From: Ramlibacter albus
GTDB taxonomy: Bacteria; Pseudomonadota; Gammaproteobacteria; Burkholderiales; Burkholderiaceae_C
NCBI RefSeq assembly: GCF_014297445.1
Contig: NZ_JACORU010000009.1
Span: 168,156-232,155, forward strand
DNA length: 64,000 nucleotides
Reading direction: 5' to 3'
Of this stretch, positions 27,095-36,336 are shown in pieces. Position numbers and translations under genes: made by a program. Position 1 is the stretch's first letter, and each line of letters starts with the position of its first letter. Below the pieces are notes generated by a model. The model saw only the letters and a list, made by a program, of their open reading frames with translations. It made no database searches and was not told where the DNA came from.

Positions 27095-27868
27095 CTACTT
27101 GCCGACCAGCTGCGTCAGCTTGTCGGCCTCGAAGCTTTCCTTCTTGTGCGCCTCGTCGGGGACGCAGTCGTCGGTGCGCTGCTTCGACAGCTTCTCGATC
27201 GCCTGCCACAGCAGCGCGATCTGGTGCTCGTGCGACGACGCGTTGTCGATCAGGCCCTTCATGGCCTGCGTGAGCGGGTCGTCCTGCATCTCGGTCACGC
27301 CGTAGGCCGAGAAGCTCACCTGGCCTTCCGCGCTGCCGGAGCCGACCTTGTCCTCCGGCATGATGATTCGCGCCGGGATGCCCACCGCCGTCGCGCCCTC
27401 GGGCACCGGCTTGATGACGACGGCGTTGCTGCCCACCTTGGCGTTGTCGCCCACGGTGAACCCGCCCAGCACCTTCGCACCCGCGCTCACCACGACGTTC
27501 TTGCCCAGCGTCGGGTGGCGCTTCGCGCCCTTGTAAAGCGACGTGCCGCCCAGCGTCACGCCCTGGTAGATGGTGCAGCCGTCGCCGATCTCGGCCGTCT
27601 CGCCGACCACCACGCCCATGGCATGGTCGAAGAACACGCCGTTGCCGACCTTCGCGCCGGGGTGGATCTCGATGCCGGTGAGCCAGCGCGAGAACATCGA
27701 GACGAAGCGGCCCAGCCACTTCAGGCCGTGCGTCCAGCACCAGTGCGAGACGCGGTGCAGCATGATCGCGTGCAGCCCCGGGTAACACGTGAGCACCTCC
27801 CACGTGCTGCGCGCGGCAGGGTCGCGGTCGAGGATGCACTGGATGTCGGAACGCAGGCGCGAGAACAT
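27095..27868 (-). CDS. cysE: Serine O-acetyltransferase
   Basis: 257 residues; acetyl-CoA plus serine to O-acetylserine, the first step of cysteine synthesis. The N-terminal helical domain (MFSRLRSDIQCILDRDPAAR) is followed by the left-handed beta-helix with hexapeptide turns (GVFFDHAMGVVVGETAEIGDG holds the catalytic His/Asp region). The C-terminal tail after the helix is long and acidic. ATG 27868 is chosen because the preceding 20 codons are not conserved and run into the trmJ gap. It is downstream of trmJ with 10 bases between, so they share a transcript, as in many beta/gammaproteobacteria. Confidence 0.94.
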   Translation of the reverse strand: MFSRLRSDIQCILDRDPAARSTWEVLTCYPGLHAIMLHRVSHWCWTHGLKWLGRFVSMFSRWLTGIEIHPGAKVGNGVFFDHAMGVVVGETAEIGDGCTIYQGVTLGGTSLYKGAKRHPTLGKNVVVSAGAKVLGGFTVGDNAKVGSNAVVIKPVPEGATAVGIPARIIMPEDKVGSGSAEGQVSFSAYGVTEMQDDPLTQAMKGLIDNASSHEHQIALLWQAIEKLSKQRTDDCVPDEAHKKESFEADKLTQLVGK

Positions 27869-27878
27869 GGGCACCAGT

Positions 27879-28604
27879 CTATAGCTTTCGTTTAGCGGCC
27901 GCCTCGGCCATGCTCTTGGCGACACCACGCAGGATGTGGATTTCCTCGGGGGTGGGTTGCGCGCGGTTGAACAGCTGGTTCAAGCGCGGCATCAGCTTCT
28001 TGGGCGCGGCCGGGTCGAGGAAGCCGATGTCGACCAGCGACTGCTCCCAGTGCTGCAGCATCCCCGCCACGGCACGGGCGTCCGCGGCTTCGGCCTTCGG
28101 CGGTGCGGGCGCGGCCCCGAAGCCGCCGAGCGCGGTACGCCATTCGTACGCAAGCACCTGGATCGCGGCCGCGAGGTTGAGGGAGCCGTAATCGGGATTC
28201 GTCGGGATCGAAAGCGCGACGTGGCAGCGGTACACGTCGTCGTTGGACATGCCGTAGCGCTCGGAGCCGAAGACGAAGGCCACGCTGTGGCCCGTCCCGG
28301 CGAGAGCGGGCAGGTGCTCGCGCGGGGTGGCGGTGGGCGGGCCGAAGTCGCGCGGCGTCATCACGGTGGCGCACAGGTGCTGCACGCCGTCGAGAGCCTC
28401 GTCGAGCGTCGCCACGATGCGTGCCTTCTCCAGCACGTCGTTCGCGCCGCTCGCCCGCTCGATGGCTTCGGGCCGGGTCAGCACATCCGGCCAGCGCGGC
28501 GCGACGAGCACCAGGTCGTCGAACCCCATCACCTTCATCGCGCGCGCGGCCGCGCCCACGTTGCCGGCGTGGCTTGTCTGGATCAAAACGAAGCGTGTTC
28601 GCAT
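27879..28604 (-). CDS. trmJ: tRNA (cytidine/uridine-32-2'-O)-methyltransferase
   Basis: 241 residues of the SPOUT class. N-terminal MRTRFVLIQTSHAGNVGAAA, RAMKVMGFDDLVLV, the knot segments VAFVFGSERYGMSNDD and LSIPTNPDYGSLNLAAAIQVLAYE (SAM-binding trefoil knot). TrmJ 2'-O-methylates position 32 of several tRNAs. A helical C-terminal extension (LDPAAPKKLMPRLNQLFNRA) is usual. The frame stays open far upstream, but that is antisense to the SulP gene; ATG 28604 matches family starts. Confidence 0.95.
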   Translation of the reverse strand: MRTRFVLIQTSHAGNVGAAARAMKVMGFDDLVLVAPRWPDVLTRPEAIERASGANDVLEKARIVATLDEALDGVQHLCATVMTPRDFGPPTATPREHLPALAGTGHSVAFVFGSERYGMSNDDVYRCHVALSIPTNPDYGSLNLAAAIQVLAYEWRTALGGFGAAPAPPKAEAADARAVAGMLQHWEQSLVDIGFLDPAAPKKLMPRLNQLFNRAQPTPEEIHILRGVAKSMAEAAAKRKL

Positions 28605-28646
28605 GTCCCCATTGTCACGTCTTGTCACTTTCCCCATACTGGGCCG

Positions 28647-30773
28647 ATGGCAACGCGCGCGCTGGCACAACTGTCGTCGGGCCTGATCCTTGGATTGAGT
28701 TCCGTCATCTATGCGGTCTCCTATGCCGCCCTCATGTTTTCGGGGCCGCTGGCCCGGTACGTGGGCTACGGGATAGCGATCTGCCTCGTCACCGCCGCCA
28801 TCGGCGCGATGTACGGGCGCTTTTCGGAGGAGCCGACGCTGGTGAGCGGGCCGGAGGCCAACACCACCTCGGTGCTGGCCGGCATCCTTGCGGCGGCGGT
28901 GGCCACGGGCGGCGCCCATGCTTCGGGGACACTCAACCAGGCCCTCACGATCCTGCTGTTCGCCTCCGTCTTCACCTCCGCGTGCTTCCTGCTGATCGAA
29001 CGATTCCACCTCGCGCGGCTCGTGCGCTTCATCCCGTTCCAGGTGACGGCGGGCTTCCTCGCCTCCACCGGCTGGCTGATGCTCAGCGGCGCGCTCAACA
29101 TCATCGCCGGCACGCCGCTCACGCTGCAGGGGCTGCGTGCCTTCATCGAGCAACCGTGGCGGCCGGAGCTGGCCGCGAGCATCGGGCTCGTGGCCATCCT
29201 GGCGCTCATGCACCAGTTCACCAGCGCGGCGCTCGCCATCCCCGCGTTCGTGGTGGGCGTGACGATCGCCGTCAACATCGCCGTGCGCACCTGCGACGCT
29301 GCGCTGTGCGACCCGTCGATCTGGTTCTTCGCCGCCTTCGACCAGCTGCACTGGGTGCCGCCGTGGGACCTGCAGTTCGACATGGCCCTGCTCTACACGC
29401 TCGTCGAGCTGCTGCCCTCCTTCCTCGCCCTCGCCTTCATCAGCACGCTGACCATCCTGCTGTCGATGAACAGCCTGGAGCTGTCCTACGGCCGCGACTT
29501 CCGCCTCGAGTCCGCGCTGCGGCTGCACGGCAGCTCCAACTTCCTGACCACGCTGCTGGGCGGCTATGTCGGCGCGATCTCCATCGCGCGCAGCAACCTG
29601 TGCCGCAACACGGGCGGCGGCCCGTTCTCGGGTTTCGTGAGCGCCGCCGTGTGCGTCGGCGTGCTGCTCGGGCTGGGCTCGCTGCTCGCGTGGGTGCCGC
29701 GTGCTGCCCTCGGCGCGCTGCTCATGTTCATGGGCCTGACGATGCTGCGGCAGTGGCTGTGGGACGTGCGCACCTCGATGCGCCGCTCGGAATGGGTGCA
29801 GGTGGTCGGCATCCTGGTGTGCGTGGTGGCGTTCGGCTATGTCGTGGGCTTCCTCGCGGGGCTGCTCGCGGCCTGCATCTTCTTCGTCGTCAACTACAGC
29901 CGCATGCCCTTCATCGCGCTGGACACCACCATCGCGTCCGTGCGCAGCACGGTCATCCGCGGTGCGGCGGAGCAGGCGCGGCTGGCGGAGCTCGGCGAGC
30001 ACTGCCGCGTGGGCCGCTTCAAGGGCTTCGTGTTCTTCGGCGTGGCGAGCGCCATCTACGACTGGTACCGCGCGGGCGACCCGCAGAAGCACACGATGGT
30101 GCTGCTGGACTTCTCGCAGGCGCGCGGCATCGACCCCTCGGCACTCGCGGTGCTGGAGAAGATCGTGCGCAACCAGACCGCGCTGGAGCGCCACCTCGTG
30201 CTCGTCGTCGAGCCCGCGCTCGCGCGCAAGCTCGCCGGCGGCGACTCGCCGCTGGTGCATTCGTTCGAGGACTTCGACCAGGCCGCCGAATGCGCCGAGG
30301 AGCTGATCCTCGCGCAGGCCCACGCAACCGGCACGGGCGTGATGCCGTCCGTCCTTCTGGGTGCCGATGCCCCGGCCAATGCCACCGAAGTGTTCCGCCG
30401 CTACCTGGAGCCGGTGGAACTGAAGGCCGGCGACTACCTGTTCCGCGAGGGCCAGCACTCCGACGAGATGTATTTCGTGGAGGACGGCAGCCTCGAAGTC
30501 GTCAAGGCGACGCTCGACGGGCGGTCGCTGCGCCTATGCAAGGTGCGATCGGGCGCCATCCTCGGCGAGATGGCGTTGTACACGGGCCAGCCGCGCAGTG
30601 CGTCCGCGGTGGCGGTGGAGCCGTCCACCCTGTCGCGCCTGACGCGCGAGGCGCGCGAGCGCTTGCAGGCGGAACACCCCGCGGTCGCCGGGCTGCTGGA
30701 CAAGCAGGTGGTGATGGGGCTCGCGAGCAACCTGTCGCGCACAAACACGCTGCTGCGCCTGCAGGTGGGCTGA
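28647..30773 (+). CDS. SulP-family anion transporter with STAS and cNMP-binding domains
   Basis: 708 residues. A membrane core of about 10-12 helices (QLSSGLILGLSSVIYAVSY is the first), with VTAGFLASTGWLML and GGYVGAISIARSNLCRNTGGG as conserved SulP stretches. A cytoplasmic STAS domain covers about 440-540 (MVLLDFSQARGIDPSALAVLE). A C-terminal cyclic-nucleotide/Crp-type domain (about 575-690: GDYLFREGQHSDEMYFVEDG, GAILGEMALYTGQPRSASA) completes it. Transport of sulfate, bicarbonate or another anion is gated in an unknown way; the added cNMP fold suggests ligand control. It is divergent from trmJ, 42 bases apart, in a neighbourhood with cysE. Confidence 0.88.
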   Translation: MATRALAQLSSGLILGLSSVIYAVSYAALMFSGPLARYVGYGIAICLVTAAIGAMYGRFSEEPTLVSGPEANTTSVLAGILAAAVATGGAHASGTLNQALTILLFASVFTSACFLLIERFHLARLVRFIPFQVTAGFLASTGWLMLSGALNIIAGTPLTLQGLRAFIEQPWRPELAASIGLVAILALMHQFTSAALAIPAFVVGVTIAVNIAVRTCDAALCDPSIWFFAAFDQLHWVPPWDLQFDMALLYTLVELLPSFLALAFISTLTILLSMNSLELSYGRDFRLESALRLHGSSNFLTTLLGGYVGAISIARSNLCRNTGGGPFSGFVSAAVCVGVLLGLGSLLAWVPRAALGALLMFMGLTMLRQWLWDVRTSMRRSEWVQVVGILVCVVAFGYVVGFLAGLLAACIFFVVNYSRMPFIALDTTIASVRSTVIRGAAEQARLAELGEHCRVGRFKGFVFFGVASAIYDWYRAGDPQKHTMVLLDFSQARGIDPSALAVLEKIVRNQTALERHLVLVVEPALARKLAGGDSPLVHSFEDFDQAAECAEELILAQAHATGTGVMPSVLLGADAPANATEVFRRYLEPVELKAGDYLFREGQHSDEMYFVEDGSLEVVKATLDGRSLRLCKVRSGAILGEMALYTGQPRSASAVAVEPSTLSRLTREARERLQAEHPAVAGLLDKQVVMGLASNLSRTNTLLRLQVG

Positions 30774-30774
30774 C

Positions 30775-32403
30775 CTACACCTGCTCCGGCACCATCTCGA
30801 TGGCCCCGCACGGGCACTCGTTCATGCAGACACCGCAGCCCTTGCAGTAGTCGTAGTTGAACTGGAAGCCCTTGCCGGGCCCCAGCTTGGCGACCGCGTT
30901 GTCGGGGCACACGCCGTAGCAGTTGTCGCACTCGAAGCAGTTGCCGCACGAGAGGCAGCGGCGCGCCTCGAACAGCGCGTTCTCCTCCGTCAGGCCGCCC
31001 TGCACTTCGTCGAAGCTGCTGGTGCGGCGGGCCGCATCCAGCTGCGGGCGCATCTTCTTGGGCGCGTCGCTGTAGTACCAGGTGTTCAGCCCTTCGAAGC
31101 TCGCGAGCGGCGGCTTCGGTGCAGCCTGCAGCACGGTGCCGCGCAGCCACGTGTCGATGTGGCGCGCCGCCTTCTTGCCATGCCCCACGGCCACCGTCAC
31201 GTTGCGTTCGGCCGGCACCATGTCGCCGCCAGCGAAGAGGCCCGCATGGCCGGTCATCATTGTGGCCCTGTCGACCTGCACCACGCCGTCCTTCACTTCG
31301 AGCCCCGGCACGCCTTCCAGCAGCGACAGGTCCACGTCCTGGCCGAGCGCCAGCACGAGCGAATCGGCTTGCAGCGTCTCGAACTCGCCGGTGGGCTGCG
31401 GGTTGCCCTTGTCGTCCAGGCGCATCTTCTCGATCGTGAGCGAGCCGCCGTCGGCCTGCTTGATGGTCGACAGCCACTTCACCATCACGCCTTCCTCGAG
31501 CGCCTCCTCCACCTCGAGGTCGTGCGCCGGCATGCGGTCGCGCGTGCGCCGGTACACGATCACGGCCTCGGTCGCGCCGAGCCGGCGCGCGGTGCGCGCG
31601 ACGTCGACAGCCGTGTTGCCGCCGCCGTACACGACGACGCGGCGCCCCAGCAGCGGCCGCTGTTCGCCGTCCATGGAGCGCAGCACCGACACGGCGTCGA
31701 GGATGCGGGACGAGTCCTTCGCGGGGATGAACGCACGCTTGGCGATGTGCGCGCCCACCGCGAGGAACGCGGCGTCGAAGCCGCCCTCGCGCATGGCATC
31801 GGCGATGTTGTCCACGCGCGTGTTCAATTGCACGGTCACGCCGAGGTCGGCGATGCGCCGCATCTCGGCTTCCAGCACGTCGCGCGGCAGGCGGTACCTG
31901 GGGATGCCGAAGCGCATCATGCCGCCCACGACCGGGCCCGCTTCCTTCACCGTCACCCGGTGGCCGAGGCGCCGCAGGTGGTACGCCGCGGACATGCCCG
32001 AAGGCCCGGCGCCGACCACCAGCACGTGCTTGCCGGAGTCGCTGGACGGCGGCTCGAACTTCCAGCCGCGCCTGATGGCTTCGTCGCCGAGGAAGCGCTC
32101 CACCGAGTTGATGCCGACCGCGGCATCGAGCTTGCCGCGGTTGCAGGCGCTTTCGCAGGTGTGATAGCAGACGCGCCCCATCGTCGCGGGGAACGGGTTG
32201 TCGCGCGTGAGGTGGCGCCAGGCCGTTTCGTAGTCGCCGCCTTCGGCGTGGAACAGCCAGCCCTGGATGTCCTCGCCCGCGGGGCACTGCGCATTGCATG
32301 GCGGCAGGCGGTGCACGTACACCGGGCGCTCGGTGCGCCAGGAGCCGGTCTTGTTGGCCAGCGACGAGCCGGGGTCGAGCGTGATGGCGAAGGGTTTCTC
32401 CAT
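30775..32403 (-). CDS. GltD-like FAD/NAD(P) oxidoreductase fused to a 2[4Fe-4S] ferredoxin
   Basis: 542 residues. An N-terminal cysteine region (CNAQCPAG, CYHTCESACNRG) is followed by FAD-binding VVGAGPSGMSAAYHLR, the NAD(P)-binding VVYGGGNTAVDVARTA, and FAD-contacting GHAGLFAGGDM. The last ~90 residues form a ferredoxin with two clusters: CLSCGNCFECDNC (ending VCP) and CKGCGVCMNECPCG. It closes the four-gene oxidoreductase operon, one base after the beta subunit, so it most likely passes electrons from the 2-oxoacid oxidoreductase through its clusters to NAD(P)+. The KorC-type partner of benzoate degraders is a comparable idea. Direct evidence for the electron path is lacking. Confidence 0.82.
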   Translation of the reverse strand: MEKPFAITLDPGSSLANKTGSWRTERPVYVHRLPPCNAQCPAGEDIQGWLFHAEGGDYETAWRHLTRDNPFPATMGRVCYHTCESACNRGKLDAAVGINSVERFLGDEAIRRGWKFEPPSSDSGKHVLVVGAGPSGMSAAYHLRRLGHRVTVKEAGPVVGGMMRFGIPRYRLPRDVLEAEMRRIADLGVTVQLNTRVDNIADAMREGGFDAAFLAVGAHIAKRAFIPAKDSSRILDAVSVLRSMDGEQRPLLGRRVVVYGGGNTAVDVARTARRLGATEAVIVYRRTRDRMPAHDLEVEEALEEGVMVKWLSTIKQADGGSLTIEKMRLDDKGNPQPTGEFETLQADSLVLALGQDVDLSLLEGVPGLEVKDGVVQVDRATMMTGHAGLFAGGDMVPAERNVTVAVGHGKKAARHIDTWLRGTVLQAAPKPPLASFEGLNTWYYSDAPKKMRPQLDAARRTSSFDEVQGGLTEENALFEARRCLSCGNCFECDNCYGVCPDNAVAKLGPGKGFQFNYDYCKGCGVCMNECPCGAIEMVPEQV

Positions 32404-32404
32404 G

Positions 32405-33409
32405 TCAGGCCTCCGCGGTGGTTTCGAGCAGGTCGAAGCGGCGGATGTTCCTGTTCGCCTCCGCCTGGATCTTGTCGACCACATCGGGGCGGCCGGGGTC
32501 GCCGAACAGGTGCGCAAAGCGCCGCTGCGGCTTGAGGTACTGCTCCACCGGGACGAAGCGGCGGATCTTCGTCACCGCCGTCACCTCGCCGTGCTGCGCT
32601 TCGAAGACCGGGAAGATGCCGGTCTCGCGCGCAAGCCGCGCCATGCGGATCGTGTCGTTGCTGGCCGAGCCCCAGCCCAGCGGGCACGGCACCAGGATGT
32701 GGATGTAGCGCGCGCCGCGCACGGCCATCGCCTTCTCCACCTTGTTCTCCAGGTCGCGCAGGTCGGCGACGGTCGCGGTCGCCACGTACGGGATCTCGTG
32801 CGTCATCGCGATCAGCGGCAGGTTCTTGCCCTGCCCGAAGCTGGCGCCGGGCTGCGCGCCGACGGCCATCGTGGTGGCCGTGCGCGCGGCATGCGGCGTG
32901 GCGGAACTGCGCTGCACGCCGGTGTTCATGTACGCCTCGTTGTCGTAGCAGATGTACAGCACGTCGTCGTTGCGCTCGAACATGCCCGACAGGCAGCCGA
33001 AGCCGATGTCGGTGGTGCCGCCGTCGCCGCCTTGCGCGATCACGCGCACGCCCTGCCGGCCCTTCACCTTCATCGCCGCGGCGATGCCGGTGCCCACGGC
33101 CGCGGCGTTGCCGAACAGCGAATGGATCCAGGGCAGCTGCCACGACGTTTCCGGGTACGGCGTGGAGAACACCTCGAGGCAGCCGGTGGCGTTGGCGGCG
33201 ATCAGCTGCCGGTTCGCCGCGCGCATCGCCGCGTCGACCGCGTAGCGCGCGCCCAGGGCTTCGCCGCAGCCCTGGCACGCGCGGTGGCCGGAGTTGAGCG
33301 AGTTGCTGCGCTCGGTGCTCGATTGCACGCTGCGCTGTTCCGGCGCGAGCAACCGGTTGCCAACGGTGAACGTGCCGGTCTGGTAGAACTTGACGGGTTG
33401 CGTGCTCAT
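32405..33409 (-). CDS. 2-oxoacid:ferredoxin oxidoreductase, beta (TPP) subunit
   Basis: 334 residues. The thiamine pyrophosphate motif is GDGGTTDIGFG followed about 25 residues later by YDNEAYMNTG. Cluster-binding cysteines are in ACQGCGEALGA (about residue 47) and ATGCLEVF. Its closest recognisable class is pyruvate synthase PorB. It works with the alpha and gamma subunits encoded just upstream. Start ATG 33409 is 3 bases from the alpha stop. The substrate (pyruvate, 2-oxoglutarate or a branched 2-oxoacid) is not readable from the sequence. Confidence 0.9.
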   Translation of the reverse strand: MSTQPVKFYQTGTFTVGNRLLAPEQRSVQSSTERSNSLNSGHRACQGCGEALGARYAVDAAMRAANRQLIAANATGCLEVFSTPYPETSWQLPWIHSLFGNAAAVGTGIAAAMKVKGRQGVRVIAQGGDGGTTDIGFGCLSGMFERNDDVLYICYDNEAYMNTGVQRSSATPHAARTATTMAVGAQPGASFGQGKNLPLIAMTHEIPYVATATVADLRDLENKVEKAMAVRGARYIHILVPCPLGWGSASNDTIRMARLARETGIFPVFEAQHGEVTAVTKIRRFVPVEQYLKPQRRFAHLFGDPGRPDVVDKIQAEANRNIRRFDLLETTAEA

Positions 33410-33411
33410 GT

Positions 33412-34665
33412 TCAGCTCACCTTGGACGCCACGGCGCCGACGTCGCGCAGCAGGTTCTCGGCAACGGGGCCGCTGCGACGCATCGTCCTTTCGCGCTCGA
33501 GCTGGCGCTCGACGATGCGCCAGTCGAGGTCCAGGAAGGTCAGCGGCTGCAGCTGGTCGGCTACCGCTTCGGCCAGCATCTTCGCGAGCGATGCGCGCGT
33601 GATCGCGCGGCCGCCAAGGCCGGCCACCACCGTGTAGCCATGCAGCTGCAGGCCGGACAGCGCCACGCGCACGTCGGTGGACAGCACGCCGCCCAGGCCC
33701 ACGCAAAAACTCTTTTCCAGCACGACGACACGTTCGGCGCCCTGCAACGCGGCGCGCACCGCCGCCAGCGGGAACGGCCGGAACGACTGGATGCCGAGCA
33801 CGCCGATCTTCACGCCCGCATCGCGCAACTCATCGATCGTGTCCTTCAGCGTGCCGAGCACCGAGCCCAGCGCCACGACGATCGTCTCCGCGCCCTCGCA
33901 GCGATAGGGCCGCACGAGGCCGCCCGACGCGCGGCCGAATCGATCTTCGAACTCGCGCGCGATCACGGGGATGCGTTCGAGTGCGAGCGTCTGCTTCGCG
34001 TGGGCCAGGTAGCGTACTTCCATGAAAGCCTCCGGGCCCACCATCGCGCCGATCGACACAGGCTCCGCGGGGTCGAGCACCTGGCGCGGCTCGTACGGCG
34101 GCAGGAAGGCGTCCACGTCGGCCTGCGCCGGGATGTCGATGCGCTCCACCGCGTGCGTGAGGATGAACCCATCCATGCACACCATTACCGGCATCGACAG
34201 CTCTTCACCGAGCCTGAACGCCTGGATGTGCAGGTCCACCGCCTCCTGGTTGCTCTCGGCGAACAGCTGCAGCCAGCCGCAGTCGCGCTGGCTCATGCTG
34301 TCGCTGTGGTCGTTCCAGATGTTGATCGGCGCGCCGATCGCGCGGTTGGCCACCGTCATGACGATCGGCAGGCCCAGCCCGGACGCGTTGTAGACCGCCT
34401 CGGCCATGTACAGCAGGCCCTGGCTCGCCGTGGCGGTGTAGCTGCGCGCGCCGGCCGCGCTCGAGCCGATCGCCACGCTCATTGCGGCGAATTCGCTCTC
34501 CACGTTGATGAACTCGCACGGCGCGAGCGCGCCGCCCTTCACCAGCTCGCCCAGGCCCTCGACGATGTGCGTCTGCGGGGAAATGGGGTAGGCGCAGATC
34601 ACCTCCGGGCGGCACAGCGCCACGGCTTCGGCGACGGCGCGCGAGCCTTCTATCTGCTTCAGCAT
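33412..34665 (-). CDS. 2-oxoacid:ferredoxin oxidoreductase, alpha subunit
   Basis: 417 residues (PorA type). The pyrimidine-binding and transketolase-like domains are seen in CAYPISPQTHIVEGLGELV, ATASQGLLYMAEAVYNASG and NDHSDSMSQRDCGWLQLF. The C-terminal transketolase-C part has VVALGSVLGTLKD. Residues of the PorA class such as YPITPS appear as YPISPQT. It overlaps the gamma gene by 7 bases and is 2 bases from beta. The family is usual in anaerobes; its presence here beside aerobic metabolism genes is notable. Confidence 0.9.
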   Translation of the reverse strand: MLKQIEGSRAVAEAVALCRPEVICAYPISPQTHIVEGLGELVKGGALAPCEFINVESEFAAMSVAIGSSAAGARSYTATASQGLLYMAEAVYNASGLGLPIVMTVANRAIGAPINIWNDHSDSMSQRDCGWLQLFAESNQEAVDLHIQAFRLGEELSMPVMVCMDGFILTHAVERIDIPAQADVDAFLPPYEPRQVLDPAEPVSIGAMVGPEAFMEVRYLAHAKQTLALERIPVIAREFEDRFGRASGGLVRPYRCEGAETIVVALGSVLGTLKDTIDELRDAGVKIGVLGIQSFRPFPLAAVRAALQGAERVVVLEKSFCVGLGGVLSTDVRVALSGLQLHGYTVVAGLGGRAITRASLAKMLAEAVADQLQPLTFLDLDWRIVERQLERERTMRRSGPVAENLLRDVGAVASKVS

Positions 34666-35240
34666 GGCGCACCTTCCTTCATCTGCAGCCGCACGGTGGC
34701 ATACGCCTCGGCGGCGGCGGCCGAATTGTTCGCGGCCACCTTGCCGCTGAACACGTCGCGGATGGCGTGCTGCACGGCGTCCAGCGTCACGAAGCCGGTG
34801 AGCGCCGCGAAGCCGCCCAGCAGCACCGCGTTGGGCAGCGGCCGCCCGAGGTGGCGCAGCGCGATCTCGGTGGCAGGTACCGTGACGAGCCGCTCGTGGC
34901 GGAACTTGCGCGCGATCTCGCCCACCCCTAGCTCGTCGAACGTGCGCTTGCTGTTGATCAGCACGTAGCCGTCCGGCTGCAGGCCCTGGAACACGTCCAC
35001 CTGGTGCAGCAGCGTGGGGTCCTGCACGATCAGCACGTCGGGCTGCAGCACCGGCTCGCGCAGCCGGATCTCGCGGTCGTCGATGCGGCAGAACGCCACC
35101 ACCGGGGCGCCGGTGCGCTCGGAGCCGAAGCTGGGGAAGGCCTGGGCGTGCCGGCCCTGCTCGAACGCCGCGATGGAAAGCATCTCGGCGGCGGTGACGA
35201 CGCCCTGGCCACCGCGGCCGTGCAGGCGGATCTGGAGCAT
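34659..35240 (-). CDS. 2-oxoacid:ferredoxin oxidoreductase, gamma subunit
   Basis: 193 residues (PorG/POR catalytic domain): MLQIRLHGRGGQGVVTAAEML, SFGSERTGAPVVAFCRID, and the C-terminal NNSAAAAEAYATV. First gene of a gamma-alpha-beta-flavoprotein operon on the minus strand. No delta ferredoxin gene is separate, because the ferredoxin is fused to the last gene. A divergent intergenic region of about 168 bases separates it from suhB. Confidence 0.9.
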   Translation of the reverse strand: MLQIRLHGRGGQGVVTAAEMLSIAAFEQGRHAQAFPSFGSERTGAPVVAFCRIDDREIRLREPVLQPDVLIVQDPTLLHQVDVFQGLQPDGYVLINSKRTFDELGVGEIARKFRHERLVTVPATEIALRHLGRPLPNAVLLGGFAALTGFVTLDAVQHAIRDVFSGKVAANNSAAAAEAYATVRLQMKEGAPC

Positions 35241-35408
35241 GAAGGTTCCCCGGTGTGGCTGTTGAGGCGGATTCTTCGCTTCGCAGCGGCCGGGCCGTTG
35301 ATATGTGTCAAGCCGCAGCGGCGCGCGGCGTGGAATTCACGCCTGCCGTAAAATGCCCCCATCGCCCGAGGCGCATTGCCGCCTCGACGGGCCGCTCTTG
35401 AACAAATC

Positions 35409-36320
35409 ATGTCGTCCAACCAGCACCCCATGCTCAACGTGGCCGTGAAGGCCGCACGCGCCGCCGGCGCGATCATCAACCGCGCGGCGCTCGATGTCGA
35501 AGCCGTGCGCATCTCGCAGAAGCAGGTGAACGATTTCGTCACCGAAGTCGACCACGCGAGCGAAGAAGCAGTCATCGACACGCTGCTCACGGCCTACCCC
35601 AGCCACGGCATCTGGGCTGAGGAGTCCGGTCGCGAGCACGGCAATGCAGCCAGCGACCACGTGTGGCTCATCGACCCGTTGGACGGCACCACCAACTTCA
35701 TCCACGGCTTCCCGGTCTATTGCGTCAGCATCGCGCTGCTGGTCAAGGGCCGCGTCGAGCAGGCCGTGATCTACGACCCGACCCGTAACGACCTCTTTAC
35801 CGCCACGCGCGGCCGCGGCGCCTTCCTCAACGACCGCCGCATCCGCGTGAGCAAGCGCACGCAGATGAAGGACTGCCTCATCTCCACCGGCTTCCCGTTC
35901 CGCCCCGGCGACAACTTCAACCATTACCTGCGCATGATGGCCGACGTGATGCAGCGCACGGCCGGCCTGCGCCGCCCCGGCGCGGCCGCGCTCGACCTCG
36001 CGTATGTCGCGGCCGGCTTCACCGACGGTTTCTTCGAAACGGGCCTGTCGCCGTGGGACGTGGCCGCGGGTTCGCTGCTGGTCACCGAGGCCGGCGGCCT
36101 CATCGGCAACTTCACCGGTGAAGCGGACTTCCTCGAGCAGCGCGAATGCGTCGCCGGCAACCCGCGCATCTACGGCCAGCTGGTGAGCATCCTGCACAAG
36201 TACAGCAAGTTCGCCACCGTGGCCGAGAAGACCGACCTGTCGAAGACCACGGAGCAACTCGTCGACCCGGCCACCACGCCGGGCGCCGACGTGCCGCGGG
36301 AGCACGGTACGGACGAGTGA
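35409..36320 (+). CDS. suhB: Inositol monophosphatase family protein
   Basis: 303 residues. Metal- and substrate-binding motifs: the E of [21 protein letters not shown], and [19 protein letters not shown]. SuhB acts on inositol phosphates and in enterics also supports rRNA antitermination with NusA. It has about 35 extra C-terminal residues ([16 protein letters not shown]) compared with E. coli SuhB (267). A -10-like TAAAAT lies at 35349. mutS begins 16 bases after it. Confidence 0.94.
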   Translation: MSSNQHPMLNVAVKAARAAGAIINRAALDVEAVRISQKQVNDFVTEVDHASEEAVIDTLLTAYPSHGIWAEESGREHGNAASDHVWLIDPLDGTTNFIHGFPVYCVSIALLVKGRVEQAVIYDPTRNDLFTATRGRGAFLNDRRIRVSKRTQMKDCLISTGFPFRPGDNFNHYLRMMADVMQRTAGLRRPGAAALDLAYVAAGFTDGFFETGLSPWDVAAGSLLVTEAGGLIGNFTGEADFLEQRECVAGNPRIYGQLVSILHKYSKFATVAEKTDLSKTTEQLVDPATTPGADVPREHGTDE

Positions 36321-36336
36321 CGATAATCGGCGCGCA

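Noticed and set aside
28605..30458. Upstream extension of trmJ to 859 codons
   Set aside because: The extra part is antisense to the SulP gene; the conserved protein starts at 28604.
30434..32299. 621-codon minus-strand frame overlapping the GltD-like gene
   Set aside because: A frame-shifted shadow of the flavoprotein; cysteine motifs occur only in the annotated frame.
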